Source of the DNA: Pseudoalteromonas ostreae
Lineage (GTDB): Bacteria > Pseudomonadota > Gammaproteobacteria > Enterobacterales > Alteromonadaceae
DNA length: 64,000 nucleotides
Direction of reading: 5' to 3'
NCBI RefSeq assembly: GCF_018069805.1
Contig: NZ_JAGPYN010000015.1
Span: forward strand, 1-64,000
The notes below the pieces were generated by a model. That model did not search any database and was not told the origin of the DNA. It saw only the letters and a list, made by a program, of their open reading frames with translations. Every line of letters starts with the position of its first letter. Position 1 is the stretch's first letter. Of this stretch, positions 8,112 through 17,982 are shown one piece after another. The translations under genes and the position numbers were made by a program.

Positions 8112-9041
8112 TTGTCTGCTCGGATTAAAAAGCTCTTATATTTGCTTTTATTTGGCCTGTGTATCACCCCTTTGATTGGTGGTGGTAGTGCCCTAATTTG
8201 CGGGGCGCTGTTTGTAATTTTGCTCGGTAATCCATTTTCAGAGCTATCCCAAAAGGCGAGTAAATGGATGCTCAAAGCTGCTGTGGTTGGCTTAGGTTTT
8301 GCTGTTGATTTTAATCAGGTGATTGAAGTTGGTCGCAGTTCGCTGGTATTAACCATAGTCAGTATTACTGCGATCATTGGCCTTGGTGAAATTTTAACGC
8401 AAGTTTTTAAGTTAAATCGTAATACAGGGGTGTTAATTTCATTTGGTACGGCCATTTGTGGTGGCAGTGCTATTGCCGCGATGGCGCCAGTAATTAAAGC
8501 AAAAGATCACGAAGTCGCGGTTGCTCTTGGTGTGGTGTTTTTATTAAACGGTGTCGGTTTGTTACTATTTCCAACCATTGGCCATTATTTTAATCTAAGC
8601 CAACACCAGTTTGGCTTATGGGCAGCGTTAGCTATTCATGATACCAGCAGTGTAGTAGGTGCGTCAGCAGCTTACGGAGCTGTTGCACTGAGTATTGCTA
8701 CAACCGTTAAGCTCACACGTGCGATGTGGATCATTCCCTACACTACGATTGCAGGTGTCTTTTGGCGCTCAGAGGAAAAAGCCAGTACTCCTTTATTTAT
8801 TGTTGGTTTTTTAGCTGCTGCATTGATCAATACATATTTGCCTCAATTTTCGGATCTCTGGCAGCTGATCAACACCGTAGCAAAACAATTACTAGTAATG
8901 ACTTTATTCTTAATTGGCAGTGGCTTATCACTGGCTGTATTAAAAGAAGCAGGACTAAAGCCCTTTATTATGGCAATTATTTTATGGGTAGTCGTAAGTA
9001 GTGTCATTTTGTTATTAATTTTAGATGGATATATCGTATGA
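8112..9041 (+). CDS. YeiH/UPF0324 family membrane transporter (putative sulfate exporter family)
   Basis: About ten hydrophobic segments across 309 residues. The family signature GTAICGGSAIAA (about residues 114-125) and the following AIHDTSSVVGA block identify the YeiH/UPF0324 group, annotated by homology as putative anion (sulfate/sulfonate) exporters; no substrate is proven. Start: TTG 8112 has AAGGGG at 8101-8106 in front, better than the in-frame TTG at 8085 that would add nine polar residues. The stop overlaps the next gene's ATG (ATGA at 9038), so the pair is co-translated. Confidence 0.85.
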   Translation: MSARIKKLLYLLLFGLCITPLIGGGSALICGALFVILLGNPFSELSQKASKWMLKAAVVGLGFAVDFNQVIEVGRSSLVLTIVSITAIIGLGEILTQVFKLNRNTGVLISFGTAICGGSAIAAMAPVIKAKDHEVAVALGVVFLLNGVGLLLFPTIGHYFNLSQHQFGLWAALAIHDTSSVVGASAAYGAVALSIATTVKLTRAMWIIPYTTIAGVFWRSEEKASTPLFIVGFLAAALINTYLPQFSDLWQLINTVAKQLLVMTLFLIGSGLSLAVLKEAGLKPFIMAIILWVVVSSVILLLILDGYIV

Positions 9042-10207
9042 AGAAGCAGTTTTCTATCGCCACATTAGCGTGCCTATTAATCAGTGGTTTTTCTAACTCA
9101 GCATTAGCCGTGTCATCTTTACGAGTAGCCACGTTTAATGTGAGCATGGATGCAACAAATTATGCAGAAAATGATAAACCCTTTGATGACAACGGGTTGG
9201 TAAATGCATTACTAAGTAATCATCCACAAATCAAAAATATTGCCGAGATCATTCAGCGTATTCGCCCTGACATTTTATTATTAAATGAGTTTGATTATGT
9301 CAGCAAAGCGCAAGGTATTGATTATTTTAAAACGCACTACCTTGCTAAAAGCCAAAATAAACAGCCCGCTATAGATTATCCATACAGCTATATTGGTCCG
9401 GTAAACACAGGTTTGAAAACGCCATTTGATCTAGATAATGACGGCCAAGCAACTGGTATTAAAGGGGATGCATTTGGTTTTGGCTTTTTTGAAGGCCATT
9501 ATGGTATGGCCGTTTTATCTCGCTACCCAATTGATTTTGATAAAATTCGTACCTTACAAACCTTTAAATACAAAGATATGCCAGATGCTAAAATGCCTAT
9601 TGATCCAACTACAGGTGAAAATTGGTATAACAACGAAGAATGGCAAGCTTTGAGACTCAGTTCAAAATCGTTTTGGGATATTCCGGTTACTGTAAAAGGT
9701 AAAACGCTGCACGTTATTGCATCGCACCCAACGCCTCCTGTATTTGATGGGGCTGAAGATAGAAACGGCTTACGTAATCATGATGAAGTACGATTGATTA
9801 AAGATTATATCGCCAGCGCAGATTACCTCTATGACGATCATGGTGTCAAAGGCGGGTTAGCTGAAAAATCACGATTTGTGATAGTCGGAGATTTAAATGC
9901 GGCTCCTGAAGGAGATAAAAAACGCCCAGAAACAACGGATCTACTTTTAAAAAATCCATTAATAAACAGGCAATTTACACCAACCAGTAAGGGCGCTAAA
10001 ACCACTTACAGTGAAAAATATGCTGCGGCTTACACTGCAAACTGGCAAGCTCGTGCAGATTATGTGTTGCCTTCTATTTATGGCATTGAAGTCCATGACG
10101 GTGGGGTATTTTGGCCAACTAAAAATAGCGAGTTGTATCGGTTAATTAAAGATCGTAATGCATCGTCAGATCATCGCATGGTGTGGTTAGATATTTCTAT
10201 AAAGTAA
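9038..10207 (+). CDS. secreted endonuclease/exonuclease/phosphatase-fold hydrolase
   Basis: A 389-residue protein with a signal peptide (residues 1-24, ending SNSALA). The mature part is an EEP-superfamily metal-dependent hydrolase: RVATFNVSM at the start (asparagine of the active site), LLLNEFD carrying the metal-binding glutamate, a HPTPP strand, VIVGDLNAAP (Asp/Asn pair) and the closing SSDHRMVWLD with the catalytic histidine. Substrate could be a phosphodiester, a nucleic acid or a phosphoester; the fold does not say which. It is translationally coupled to the YeiH gene. Confidence 0.87.
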   Translation: MKKQFSIATLACLLISGFSNSALAVSSLRVATFNVSMDATNYAENDKPFDDNGLVNALLSNHPQIKNIAEIIQRIRPDILLLNEFDYVSKAQGIDYFKTHYLAKSQNKQPAIDYPYSYIGPVNTGLKTPFDLDNDGQATGIKGDAFGFGFFEGHYGMAVLSRYPIDFDKIRTLQTFKYKDMPDAKMPIDPTTGENWYNNEEWQALRLSSKSFWDIPVTVKGKTLHVIASHPTPPVFDGAEDRNGLRNHDEVRLIKDYIASADYLYDDHGVKGGLAEKSRFVIVGDLNAAPEGDKKRPETTDLLLKNPLINRQFTPTSKGAKTTYSEKYAAAYTANWQARADYVLPSIYGIEVHDGGVFWPTKNSELYRLIKDRNASSDHRMVWLDISIK

Positions 10208-10312
10208 CTTGGTTATTAAACAGCAAAGTTTGGCTGTTTGTCTGAAATTATTGCTATTACATAGGAGCTTCTGCTTAAATTGGGGGAATTACAATAACCT
10301 TACAGAAGCCCT

Positions 10313-12805
10313 ATGATTTTTAAATCTTCTACTCAAAAAACCTTAATTGCACTTGCCGTCGCGTCCAGCGTTATGTTGTCCGGTTGTCAATCAACCGCAT
10401 CTACCCCTACAGAGCAACCACAATCAACTGTTGCCAGCGTTGTTGTAACGCCTGCTGATACAGGCAGCAGCGCAATCACACTTGAGCAAGCAATGGCACA
10501 TCCTGATTGGTTAGGCCGCCAAGCAGAGCGTGCATTTTGGGCTGCTGATTCAAAAACAGTTGTCTATGCGCAAAAACAACAAGGTAATGAGCTTCGAGAC
10601 TTATTTACACAAGCTGTTGATAGCCAAGCGGCAAGCCAAGTAGCGTTAAATAAGTTGCATACATTAGGGGCTGGTGATGCCGTTTATTCAGCGGATCGTA
10701 CACAGCAAGCCTATGTATTTGAAGGTAATATATTTGTAAAGAACATCAATACAGGTGCAATTACACAAATTACTCACGACAGTGCTAAACAATCTAAACC
10801 GCAATTTTTAACCGATGGTAATTTAGCTTATCGTCAAGCAAACACTTTTTATAAAGTAGATCTGGTAACTGGACAGCAAGCTGAGCTTGTAAATCTTCAT
10901 TTGAGCGATGCACCAAAAGGAGTTACAGAGCCTGAAACTTACATCGCTAAAGAACAGCATAAACTGATTGATTACATTGCGCTGACCCATAAAAATAAAA
11001 AAGATAAACAAGCGCGCAAAGAGCAACTCAACCAGCAAAATAGTTCAATTGCCAATGCTCAGTTTTACTTAGGTAAAGGCAATGAGCTAGCCGATGTGCA
11101 GTTATCACCAAATGGTAAAGCCTTAATTGCTGTTGTCACTGAGGCCAGGCCTTGGCGAGATGAAGCCGACATTATGCCAAACTATATTGCTAATGATGCT
11201 CGGGTCAAAGCTGAAAAAGTACGTCGTCGTGTTGCTGATGACAAACCACAAACCTCGCAAGTTATCTACATAGATTTAACTGAGCAATCGCAAACAGCAC
11301 TCGCATTTGATACCTTACCTGGTTTTGATGAAGATGTATTAGCGGCAGTTAAAAAAGAAAACTATGCCCGTGACGGCAAAACATATGAATCTAAAAAAGC
11401 ACTTCGTGCTATCAACCTAATGATGGATTGGGGATGGGATCAAAGTGCTATCGTCTGGAACAAAGCTGGCACGCAAGTCGCGATTATGCTTGAAGCATGG
11501 GATAACAAAGACCGTTGGTTAGCTACTGTTGATGCTAAAAATTCCAAACTTGTTTCACAACATCGTTTACACGATGATGCATGGGTTAACTATGCTTATA
11601 ACGATTTTGGCTGGTTAAATAATTCAGATACCTTGTATTATTTATCTGAAGAAACAGGCTATAGCCATCTATATAAAAAACCACTTAATGGTAAAGCAAC
11701 ACAACTTACCAAAGGTCAGCTTGTCGTATCGAACCTCACACTAACAGATGACGACAGTGCAATTTACTACAAAGCCAATGTTGAGCATCCTGGTCTATAT
11801 GAAATCTACCGCGTTGATCCACAAACGGCAAAATCAGAGCAAGTAACCAACTTAGACGGTATGACCGACTATAAATTAAGCCCTGATCAAAGCAAATTAT
11901 TGTTAACACATTCCAAAATCATGGCTCCACCAGAGTTATATGTTGCTGATGCAAAGACGAATACAGCTGCAACGCAGCTAACTCATACAGTATCGAGTGA
12001 ATTTTTAGCAAAACAATTAATTGCGCCTAAAATTGTTGCGGTACCGTCAAGTCATACTGAACAACCGGTATACGCTAAAGTATATTACCCAGCAGACTAT
12101 GTAGAAGGTGAGAGCGGCAAAAACCGCAAAGCGGTCATTTTTAACCATGGTGCAGGTTATCTACAAAACTCACACATGGGTTGGTCAGGTTACTTCCGCG
12201 AATTTATGTTTCATTCATTACTAGCCTCTGAAGGTTATGTAGTGATGGACATGGATTATCGCGCATCAAAAGGTTATGGGCGTGATTGGCGTACGGCGAT
12301 TTACCGTCAAATGGGTACCCCAGAAATTGAAGATTTAGCCGATGGTGTTAAATGGATGGCTGAAAATGCCAATGTTGATACCGGTGCTGTTGGTACATAT
12401 GGCGGCTCTTATGGTGGCTTTATGACCTTTATGGCGTTATTTACTCAGCCTGATTTATTTCAAGCTGGGGCTGCGCTTCGTCCAGTTACCGATTGGGCAC
12501 ACTATAATGGTCCATACACATCAAACATTTTAAATCACCCAGATGTAGATCCAATTGCGTATGAAAAAAGTTCGCCTATATATTATGCGCAGGGACTTAA
12601 AAACCGCTTATTGATCAACGCCCCTATGGTTGATAATAATGTGTTTTTCCAAGACTCAGTACGCTTAGTACAGCGTTTAATTGAGCTTGAAAAAGAAAAC
12701 TTTGAAACGGCTATATTTCCAGTCGAACCACATGGTTTTGTACAGCCTTCTAGTTGGTTAGATGAATACCGTCGCATTCATAAACTATTTAAAGAAAGTT
12801 TATAA
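10313..12805 (+). CDS. S9 family peptidase lipoprotein (dipeptidyl-peptidase IV-like)
   Basis: An 830-residue exopeptidase of the prolyl-oligopeptidase family. Residues 1-24 are a lipoprotein signal with lipobox LSGC. The middle is a beta-propeller of WD/DPP-IV type (repeated LSPDQSKLLLT-like blades), and the C-terminal third is the alpha/beta hydrolase: nucleophile GGSYGG (about residue 700), aspartate in APMVDNN and histidine in VEPHGF. DPP-IV-like enzymes remove X-Pro dipeptides at the cell surface. The gene stands alone and ends in a strong hairpin. Confidence 0.92.
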   Translation: MIFKSSTQKTLIALAVASSVMLSGCQSTASTPTEQPQSTVASVVVTPADTGSSAITLEQAMAHPDWLGRQAERAFWAADSKTVVYAQKQQGNELRDLFTQAVDSQAASQVALNKLHTLGAGDAVYSADRTQQAYVFEGNIFVKNINTGAITQITHDSAKQSKPQFLTDGNLAYRQANTFYKVDLVTGQQAELVNLHLSDAPKGVTEPETYIAKEQHKLIDYIALTHKNKKDKQARKEQLNQQNSSIANAQFYLGKGNELADVQLSPNGKALIAVVTEARPWRDEADIMPNYIANDARVKAEKVRRRVADDKPQTSQVIYIDLTEQSQTALAFDTLPGFDEDVLAAVKKENYARDGKTYESKKALRAINLMMDWGWDQSAIVWNKAGTQVAIMLEAWDNKDRWLATVDAKNSKLVSQHRLHDDAWVNYAYNDFGWLNNSDTLYYLSEETGYSHLYKKPLNGKATQLTKGQLVVSNLTLTDDDSAIYYKANVEHPGLYEIYRVDPQTAKSEQVTNLDGMTDYKLSPDQSKLLLTHSKIMAPPELYVADAKTNTAATQLTHTVSSEFLAKQLIAPKIVAVPSSHTEQPVYAKVYYPADYVEGESGKNRKAVIFNHGAGYLQNSHMGWSGYFREFMFHSLLASEGYVVMDMDYRASKGYGRDWRTAIYRQMGTPEIEDLADGVKWMAENANVDTGAVGTYGGSYGGFMTFMALFTQPDLFQAGAALRPVTDWAHYNGPYTSNILNHPDVDPIAYEKSSPIYYAQGLKNRLLINAPMVDNNVFFQDSVRLVQRLIELEKENFETAIFPVEPHGFVQPSSWLDEYRRIHKLFKESL

Positions 12806-12822
12806 GCACTAAAATTTTAGAT

Positions 12823-12852
12823 AACGCCAAGCTTATGCTTGGCGTTTTTTTA
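12823..12852. terminator. terminator shared by convergent S9 peptidase and rhombosortase genes
   Basis: AACGCCAAGC/GCTTGGCGTT, a 10-bp stem, followed by a T run on the plus strand. The rhombosortase stop codon (12833-12835) lies in the hairpin. Confidence 0.88.
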
Positions 12853-13420
12853 TATAATTGATCAGCAGTGGCGTTGCGAGTACTATCCCACCAATTGCAC
12901 CGATTAAGTGGGCATCAATAGCAACCCTGGAGGCAATTAATTTACTCACTTCAGCACTGGGGCCATGAAATTGTTCATAAGCAATTTTAAGCCAAATACC
13001 GATAAACAATAAACCGCCGCTTTTCATGCCAACTTCAATATCTTTGATTGCCCCCCACACAATTACACCATGCAGTAGTGCACTCAATCCGGTGTAAATA
13101 TGAATATCAGGACAAAAAAAGTAAACCCCAATACCGCACCAAGTAGCCAAAAACAAGGTGTGCAATGCATATTGCGTCGGTTTTGTATGCTCAGCATGTA
13201 ATGCCCATATCAGTATGATACCGGCACAATTTAATGCTAAGTGCGCCCAGTTAGCATGCACATATTGGCTCGTGATCAAACGCCAAACTTGGCCTTGATC
13301 AATTAGCTGGCGATTAAACTCTAAAATATCGTTTAAATTAAACGCTGCAAATAGGGCGCTTAATGCCATTAAACTCAGCGGGGGTAAAATATATCTGGGT
13401 TGAAGTGGTAAATAGACCAT
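12833..13420 (-). CDS. rhombosortase (rhomboid-family intramembrane serine protease)
   Basis: A 195-residue, roughly six-segment rhomboid relative. HANWAHLALN (residues 55-64) is the conserved His/Asn region, GLSALLHG (111-118) carries the nucleophile Ser113, and DAHLIGAIGG (169-178) the general-base His171. The short length and the GLS-x-x-x-HG form fit rhombosortases, which cleave proteins bearing a C-terminal GlyGly-CTERM sorting tail and pass them to the outer surface. I saw no GlyGly-CTERM protein in this window, so substrates must be elsewhere. A plain small rhomboid is the alternative. Confidence 0.78.
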   Translation of the reverse strand: MVYLPLQPRYILPPLSLMALSALFAAFNLNDILEFNRQLIDQGQVWRLITSQYVHANWAHLALNCAGIILIWALHAEHTKPTQYALHTLFLATWCGIGVYFFCPDIHIYTGLSALLHGVIVWGAIKDIEVGMKSGGLLFIGIWLKIAYEQFHGPSAEVSKLIASRVAIDAHLIGAIGGIVLATPLLINYIKKRQA

Positions 13421-13508
13421 TTTATTCTTATTTTTACAGCAAAATTTTGCATATTGTGCCCGTTTAACTTTAAGATGCCAAACATCTCAATGCAATTAAG
13501 GTCTTTTT

Positions 13509-15299
13509 ATGTTTTTACCTTTTAAAACCAGCGTCGTCTTTAGTTTAACTCTTTTTACTTTACCGGTTTTAGCCACTCAAGCACCACGGGAAGTACGCGA
13601 GCCAGAAGCAGCCACTGGCCATCAACTTAAGCAACATGTCACCGGTCAGCAGTATATGGTTGCTGCGGCAAACCCCTATGCTGCTAGAGCCGGACAAACC
13701 ATACTCGCTAAGGGCGGCAGTGCAGTTGATGCTGCCATTGCAACGCAATTAGTGCTAACGTTAGTAGAGCCACAATCTTCAGGAATTGGTGGTGGGACTT
13801 TTATGCTGCATTTTGACAAACGTCATAATAAGCTAACCAGCTTTGATGGCCGCGAAACAGCGCCAAGCAATGCTGACGAAACATTGTTTTTAGATGAAAA
13901 AGGTAACGCGGCACCTTGGATTGAGGCAGTGGTTGGCGGCCGTTCAGTGGGTGTACCTGGTTTATTGCATGCCTTTGCAAAAGCGCATCAACAATATGGC
14001 ACACTTACATGGGCGGAGCTATTTAAACCTGCCATAGAGCTTGCTGAACAAGGATTTGTAGTATCGCCGCGTTTACATGCTTTATTAGCCAAACAAATAA
14101 ACCCTGGGGTGACAACACTACCGGTGATCCGTGATTATTTTTTCCCTGATGGTAAACCGCTTGCTGTTGGCACTGTTAAAACGAACCAACCACTTGCTGA
14201 ACTTTATAAAAAAATAGCCAGTAAAGGCATTGATGCTTTTTATAAAGGTGATAACGCCAAGCAAATGGTTGCTGCGGTCACTCATTCGATTGTGGCACCA
14301 GGTACTTTAGTGTTAACCGATTTAGCTAATTATCAAAGTAAACAACGTGACGTAGTTTGCACCCCGTACCATAGCTATAAAGTATGTTCCATGGCACCAC
14401 CGAGCAGTGGCGGAGTCGCTGTGTTACAAATACTCGCTTTGCTTGAAGATAAGAACATGGGTCAATTTAAAGCTAATTCTGCACAAGCCCTGCATTATTT
14501 TAGCCAAGCATCACGACTCGCTTTTGCGGATCGTAATGTGTATATGGGCGACCCCGATTTTGCAGATATTCCTACTAATGAGCTACTCGATAAACGCTAT
14601 ATCGAGCAACGGACAAAATTAATAAGTGAGCGAGATGAAAAAGCCTATGCAGGGCAACCTCGTCCATTACTGAGTTACGCACAAGATGATGCTTATGAAT
14701 TGCCATCTACTACCCATGTATCTATTGTCGACAGCGAAGGGAACGCAGTATCAATGACCAGCTCAATAGAAATGGCATTTGGCTCAACGGTTATGGTAAA
14801 CGGTTATATATTAAACAACCAACTAACCGACTTTGCCTTGTCGCCGCGCAAAAACGGCAAATTATTGGCCAACCGTGTTGAAGCAGGTAAACGCCCGCGC
14901 AGCTCAATGTCACCGGTGATGGTGTTTAATAACGATGGCAGTTTACGCTTAGTGGTCGGCTCACCCGGCGGTAGCCGAATTATCGACTATGTCGCGCAAG
15001 TGGTTATTGGCGTATTAGATTGGCAACTAACTGCTCAACAAGCCATTGACTTACCAAGAATTACTAATCGTAATAATTACACTAGTATTGAAAAAGGCAC
15101 CGCTATCGAAACGATTATCCCAGATCTACAAAAACGGGGTCATACAGTAAAAGTCGTCGATTTAAACTCTGGCTTGCATGCGGTTGAAGTCATCAATGAC
15201 ACTTTGTTTGGTGCCGCAGATCCTCGCCGCGAAGGGATCGCTTTAAGTGAGCAAAGTATTGTTCTTAAAGAGCACGAAATGCCAGTGAATAAGCCTTAA
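13509..15299 (+). CDS. ggt: gamma-glutamyltransferase (periplasmic, autoprocessed)
   Basis: A 596-residue precursor with a signal peptide (residues 1-22). It hydrolyses or transfers the gamma-glutamyl group of glutathione in the periplasm. The large-subunit start shows AIATQLVLTLVEPQSSGIGG, and the self-cleavage site is STTHVSIVDSEGNAVSMT, making Thr401 the likely new N-terminal nucleophile (E. coli Thr391 in TTHYSVVD). The small subunit contains PRSSMSPVMV and GSPGGSRI, the oxyanion and substrate loops. Single gene, divergent from the rhombosortase. Confidence 0.95.
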   Translation: MFLPFKTSVVFSLTLFTLPVLATQAPREVREPEAATGHQLKQHVTGQQYMVAAANPYAARAGQTILAKGGSAVDAAIATQLVLTLVEPQSSGIGGGTFMLHFDKRHNKLTSFDGRETAPSNADETLFLDEKGNAAPWIEAVVGGRSVGVPGLLHAFAKAHQQYGTLTWAELFKPAIELAEQGFVVSPRLHALLAKQINPGVTTLPVIRDYFFPDGKPLAVGTVKTNQPLAELYKKIASKGIDAFYKGDNAKQMVAAVTHSIVAPGTLVLTDLANYQSKQRDVVCTPYHSYKVCSMAPPSSGGVAVLQILALLEDKNMGQFKANSAQALHYFSQASRLAFADRNVYMGDPDFADIPTNELLDKRYIEQRTKLISERDEKAYAGQPRPLLSYAQDDAYELPSTTHVSIVDSEGNAVSMTSSIEMAFGSTVMVNGYILNNQLTDFALSPRKNGKLLANRVEAGKRPRSSMSPVMVFNNDGSLRLVVGSPGGSRIIDYVAQVVIGVLDWQLTAQQAIDLPRITNRNNYTSIEKGTAIETIIPDLQKRGHTVKVVDLNSGLHAVEVINDTLFGAADPRREGIALSEQSIVLKEHEMPVNKP

Positions 15300-15332
15300 T
15301 TGACATCGTGATTTAATGTATAATCTACTTTT

Positions 15333-15355
15333 ACGTGTGTGTTAAGCGCACACGT
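15333..15355 (+). terminator. 10-bp hairpin after ggt, probable terminator
   Basis: ACGTGTGTGT pairs with GCGCACACGT (two G-U pairs) around a TAA loop, followed by CTTATTTTC. It lies 33 nt after the ggt stop. A TATAAT at 15319-15324 just before it could instead make it a leader hairpin of the malic enzyme gene. Confidence 0.5.
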
Positions 15356-15460
15356 CTTATTTTCTCCTAATGGTCTGACAAGATTGAATATCATTGCTTT
15401 TTAGTATTCAACAGTAATAATGACAGATCGTAACTTAAAGACTTCGTTAAGCTTGGACTT

Positions 15461-17155
15461 ATGACTACAAATACTGACCCAAATTATCTTTATATTCATC
15501 ACTCAGGCCCAGGTCTGATCGAAACGCCACTTTTAAATAAAGGCAGTGCATTTACTCAAAAAGAGCGTGAAAGTTTCAACCTTGCGGGATTACTGCCTCC
15601 TCGCTATGAAACGATTGAAGAGCAGGTTGAACGTTGTTATCAACAATATTCAAGTTTTAAAGACAACCTAAATAAACACATTTATTTACGCGCCATCCAA
15701 GATAACAACGAAACACTTTACTATCGTTTAGTGCGTGACCATCTTGAAGAAATGTTACCAATCATCTATACCCCAACGGTGGGTGATGCCTGTGAAAAAT
15801 TCTCAGATATTTATCGTAGCGCACGCGGTTTATTTATCTCTTATGAAGAGCGTTATCAAATCGATGATATTTTACGCAATGCGACCAAAGGCAAAGTAAA
15901 AGTTATCGTTGTTACCGATGGTGAGCGTATTCTTGGTTTAGGCGACCAAGGTATAGGTGGCATGGGCATTCCAATTGGTAAACTATCACTTTATACCGCC
16001 TGTGGAGGCATAAGCCCAGCCTATACGCTACCGGTTATGCTTGATGTAGGGACTAATAACGAAAAGCTATTAAACGATCCTATGTATATGGGCGCTCGCC
16101 ATAAACGTATTGCACAAGATGAATATGATGAGTTTTTAGATCTATTCATCAAAGCCGTTAAGCGTCGTTGGCCAAACGTGTTATTACAATTTGAAGACTT
16201 TGCACAACCTAATGCAATGCCTTTATTAAAACGCTACCGTGATGAAATCTGTAGTTTTAATGATGATATTCAAGGCACTGCGGCGATTACAGTTGGTTCG
16301 TTGCTTGCTGCCTGTCGTGTAAAGAATGAACAATTGTCAGAACAAAAAGTAGTGTTTGTAGGTGCAGGCTCCGCAGGGTGTGGTATTGCCGAGCAAATCA
16401 TTTCGCAAATGGTGTCGGAAGGTATTTCTGACGAACAAGCCCGCAGCCAAGTTTTCATGGTTGATCGTTTTGGTTTGTTAACGCAAGGCATGGAAGGACT
16501 ACGGGACTTCCAGCAAGCACTTGCCCAACCTACAGATAGATTAGCTGATTGGACATACAGCGGTGAATACGCGTCATTGCTAGATGTAATGCACTGCACT
16601 GCTCCTGATATTCTGATTGGTGTTTCAGGGCAACCTGGTTTATTTACTGAGCAAGTAATTCGCGCTATGTACAATGGTTGCACGCAACCAGTTATTTTCC
16701 CGTTGAGTAATCCATCTAAGCAAGTAGAAGCCTTGCCAGAAGATGTGCTCAATTGGACACAAGGTAAAGCGATTATTGCAACTGGCAGTCCGTTTGCACC
16801 GGTTGTTTATGACGGTGAAACATTTGTAATTCCACAGTGTAATAATAGCTATATTTTCCCAGGTATTGGTTTAGGTGTCATTGCGGCGAAAGCCACCCGT
16901 ATCACTGATGCAATGCTCATGGTGTCGAGTGAAATATTGGCAGAATCATCGCCTCGTGCTAATACAGGGAAAGGCAGTTTACTACCAGCGCTGACAGAAA
17001 TTGAAACACTGAGTAAACGTATTGCCTTTGGTGTGGCTAAAAAAGCTATCGAAGAAGGTGCAGCACTTGAGATCAGCGATGATATGTTATGGGCCGCAAT
17101 TGACAGAAATTACTGGTTACCAAAATACCGTAATTACAAACGTTGTAGTATTTAA
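15461..17155 (+). CDS. maeA: NAD-dependent malic enzyme (malate dehydrogenase, oxaloacetate-decarboxylating)
   Basis: A 564-residue protein of the E. coli MaeA/SfcA length and type; it oxidises malate to pyruvate and CO2 with NAD, feeding gluconeogenic and pyruvate pools. Visible are [13 protein letters not shown] (about residues 104-116, substrate loop with the catalytic tyrosine), FEDFAQPNA (metal-binding Glu/Asp), [10 protein letters not shown] (metal Asp) and the Rossmann turn [13 protein letters not shown]. Monocistronic, with a terminator immediately downstream. Confidence 0.96.
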   Translation: MTTNTDPNYLYIHHSGPGLIETPLLNKGSAFTQKERESFNLAGLLPPRYETIEEQVERCYQQYSSFKDNLNKHIYLRAIQDNNETLYYRLVRDHLEEMLPIIYTPTVGDACEKFSDIYRSARGLFISYEERYQIDDILRNATKGKVKVIVVTDGERILGLGDQGIGGMGIPIGKLSLYTACGGISPAYTLPVMLDVGTNNEKLLNDPMYMGARHKRIAQDEYDEFLDLFIKAVKRRWPNVLLQFEDFAQPNAMPLLKRYRDEICSFNDDIQGTAAITVGSLLAACRVKNEQLSEQKVVFVGAGSAGCGIAEQIISQMVSEGISDEQARSQVFMVDRFGLLTQGMEGLRDFQQALAQPTDRLADWTYSGEYASLLDVMHCTAPDILIGVSGQPGLFTEQVIRAMYNGCTQPVIFPLSNPSKQVEALPEDVLNWTQGKAIIATGSPFAPVVYDGETFVIPQCNNSYIFPGIGLGVIAAKATRITDAMLMVSSEILAESSPRANTGKGSLLPALTEIETLSKRIAFGVAKKAIEEGAALEISDDMLWAAIDRNYWLPKYRNYKRCSI

Positions 17156-17168
17156 ACTATGCTAGATT

Positions 17169-17195
17169 AAAAAACAGGCTTTGGCCTGTTTTTTA
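17169..17195 (+). terminator. Rho-independent terminator after maeA
   Basis: AAAAAACAGGC/GCCTGTTTTTT-type stem (AAAAACAGGCtttgGCCTGTTTTT) with a T run. Confidence 0.9.
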
Positions 17196-17265
17196 ATGCT
17201 TGTTCATTTTAAATTAACCGCGTACGGTATCTAATAACGTTATTAAAACTATTAAGGATATTTGT

Positions 17266-17976
17266 ATGCGTTATTTACCATTGTTAGCCACGGCTCTAAG
17301 CTTCAATGTATTTGCAGCCAGTACACCCGATGCCCCACACCTTTATATTCAAGGCCAAGCGCAAATCACCACTATTGCCGATAATGTAAAATTAGGCGTT
17401 GCCATTGTTGAAGTAGATAAGGACTTGATGAGCGCTAAACAAAAAGCTGATCAAACGATGGCTAAGGCTATTAAATTAGCAAAACAGCAGGGGATAGATG
17501 AGAAAAGTATTTATGGCTCACAAATCTCTATTAGTCGCGAAAATCAATACAACCGTGAAACAGGTAAGCAAGATTTTATTGGTTACCGTGTTAGTCGCAC
17601 ACTTTCACTCACACTGACAGATGTAAATAAATATCCATTACTGCTGCAAAGTTTAGTTGACGCAGGCATTAATGAAATAAACCAAACTGAGTTCACATCG
17701 AGTCGTTACGCGTCATTGCAAAAGAAAGTGCAAAAAATGGCAATTGCAGATGCAAAATCAGCGGCAAAAGAATTTGCAGCTGATTATGACGTAGAGCTCA
17801 AAGGTTTATACAGCGCTTCAAATAGTCCTATGAATGTATCAGCTCAGCCCTATATGCGTGCTGAAAAAGCCATGCTATCAGACAGTAATTCAGGTAATTT
17901 CGTTCCAGATGCTTACCATGCCGGCGAAATCACGATTTCAGCAGACAGTTACGCTATTTATCTAATTAAGAATTAA
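17266..17976 (+). CDS. periplasmic SIMPL-domain protein (DUF541)
   Basis: A 236-residue exported protein (signal residues 1-17, cut after VFAA). The start HLYIQGQAQITTIADNVKL and the central YRVSRTLSLTLTDVNKY match the SIMPL/DUF541 family (E. coli YggE type), linked with oxidative-stress tolerance but biochemically unclear. KKVQKMAIADAKSAAKEFA is the family's amphipathic helix. The stop is 9 bp before a 26-bp palindrome shared with the convergent DUF2254 gene. Confidence 0.85.
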   Translation: MRYLPLLATALSFNVFAASTPDAPHLYIQGQAQITTIADNVKLGVAIVEVDKDLMSAKQKADQTMAKAIKLAKQQGIDEKSIYGSQISISRENQYNRETGKQDFIGYRVSRTLSLTLTDVNKYPLLLQSLVDAGINEINQTEFTSSRYASLQKKVQKMAIADAKSAAKEFAADYDVELKGLYSASNSPMNVSAQPYMRAEKAMLSDSNSGNFVPDAYHAGEITISADSYAIYLIKN

Positions 17977-17982
17977 GCCAAC

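Noticed and set aside
12833..13420. Search for a GlyGly-CTERM substrate of the rhombosortase nearby
   Set aside because: None of the exported proteins in the window, including the EEP hydrolase and the peptidases, has a GlyGly then hydrophobic then basic C-terminus.
15300..15324. TTGACA and TATAAT boxes before maeA
   Set aside because: Both boxes are near perfect but only 13 bp apart, too close for a sigma-70 promoter; the -10 may be real with another -35.
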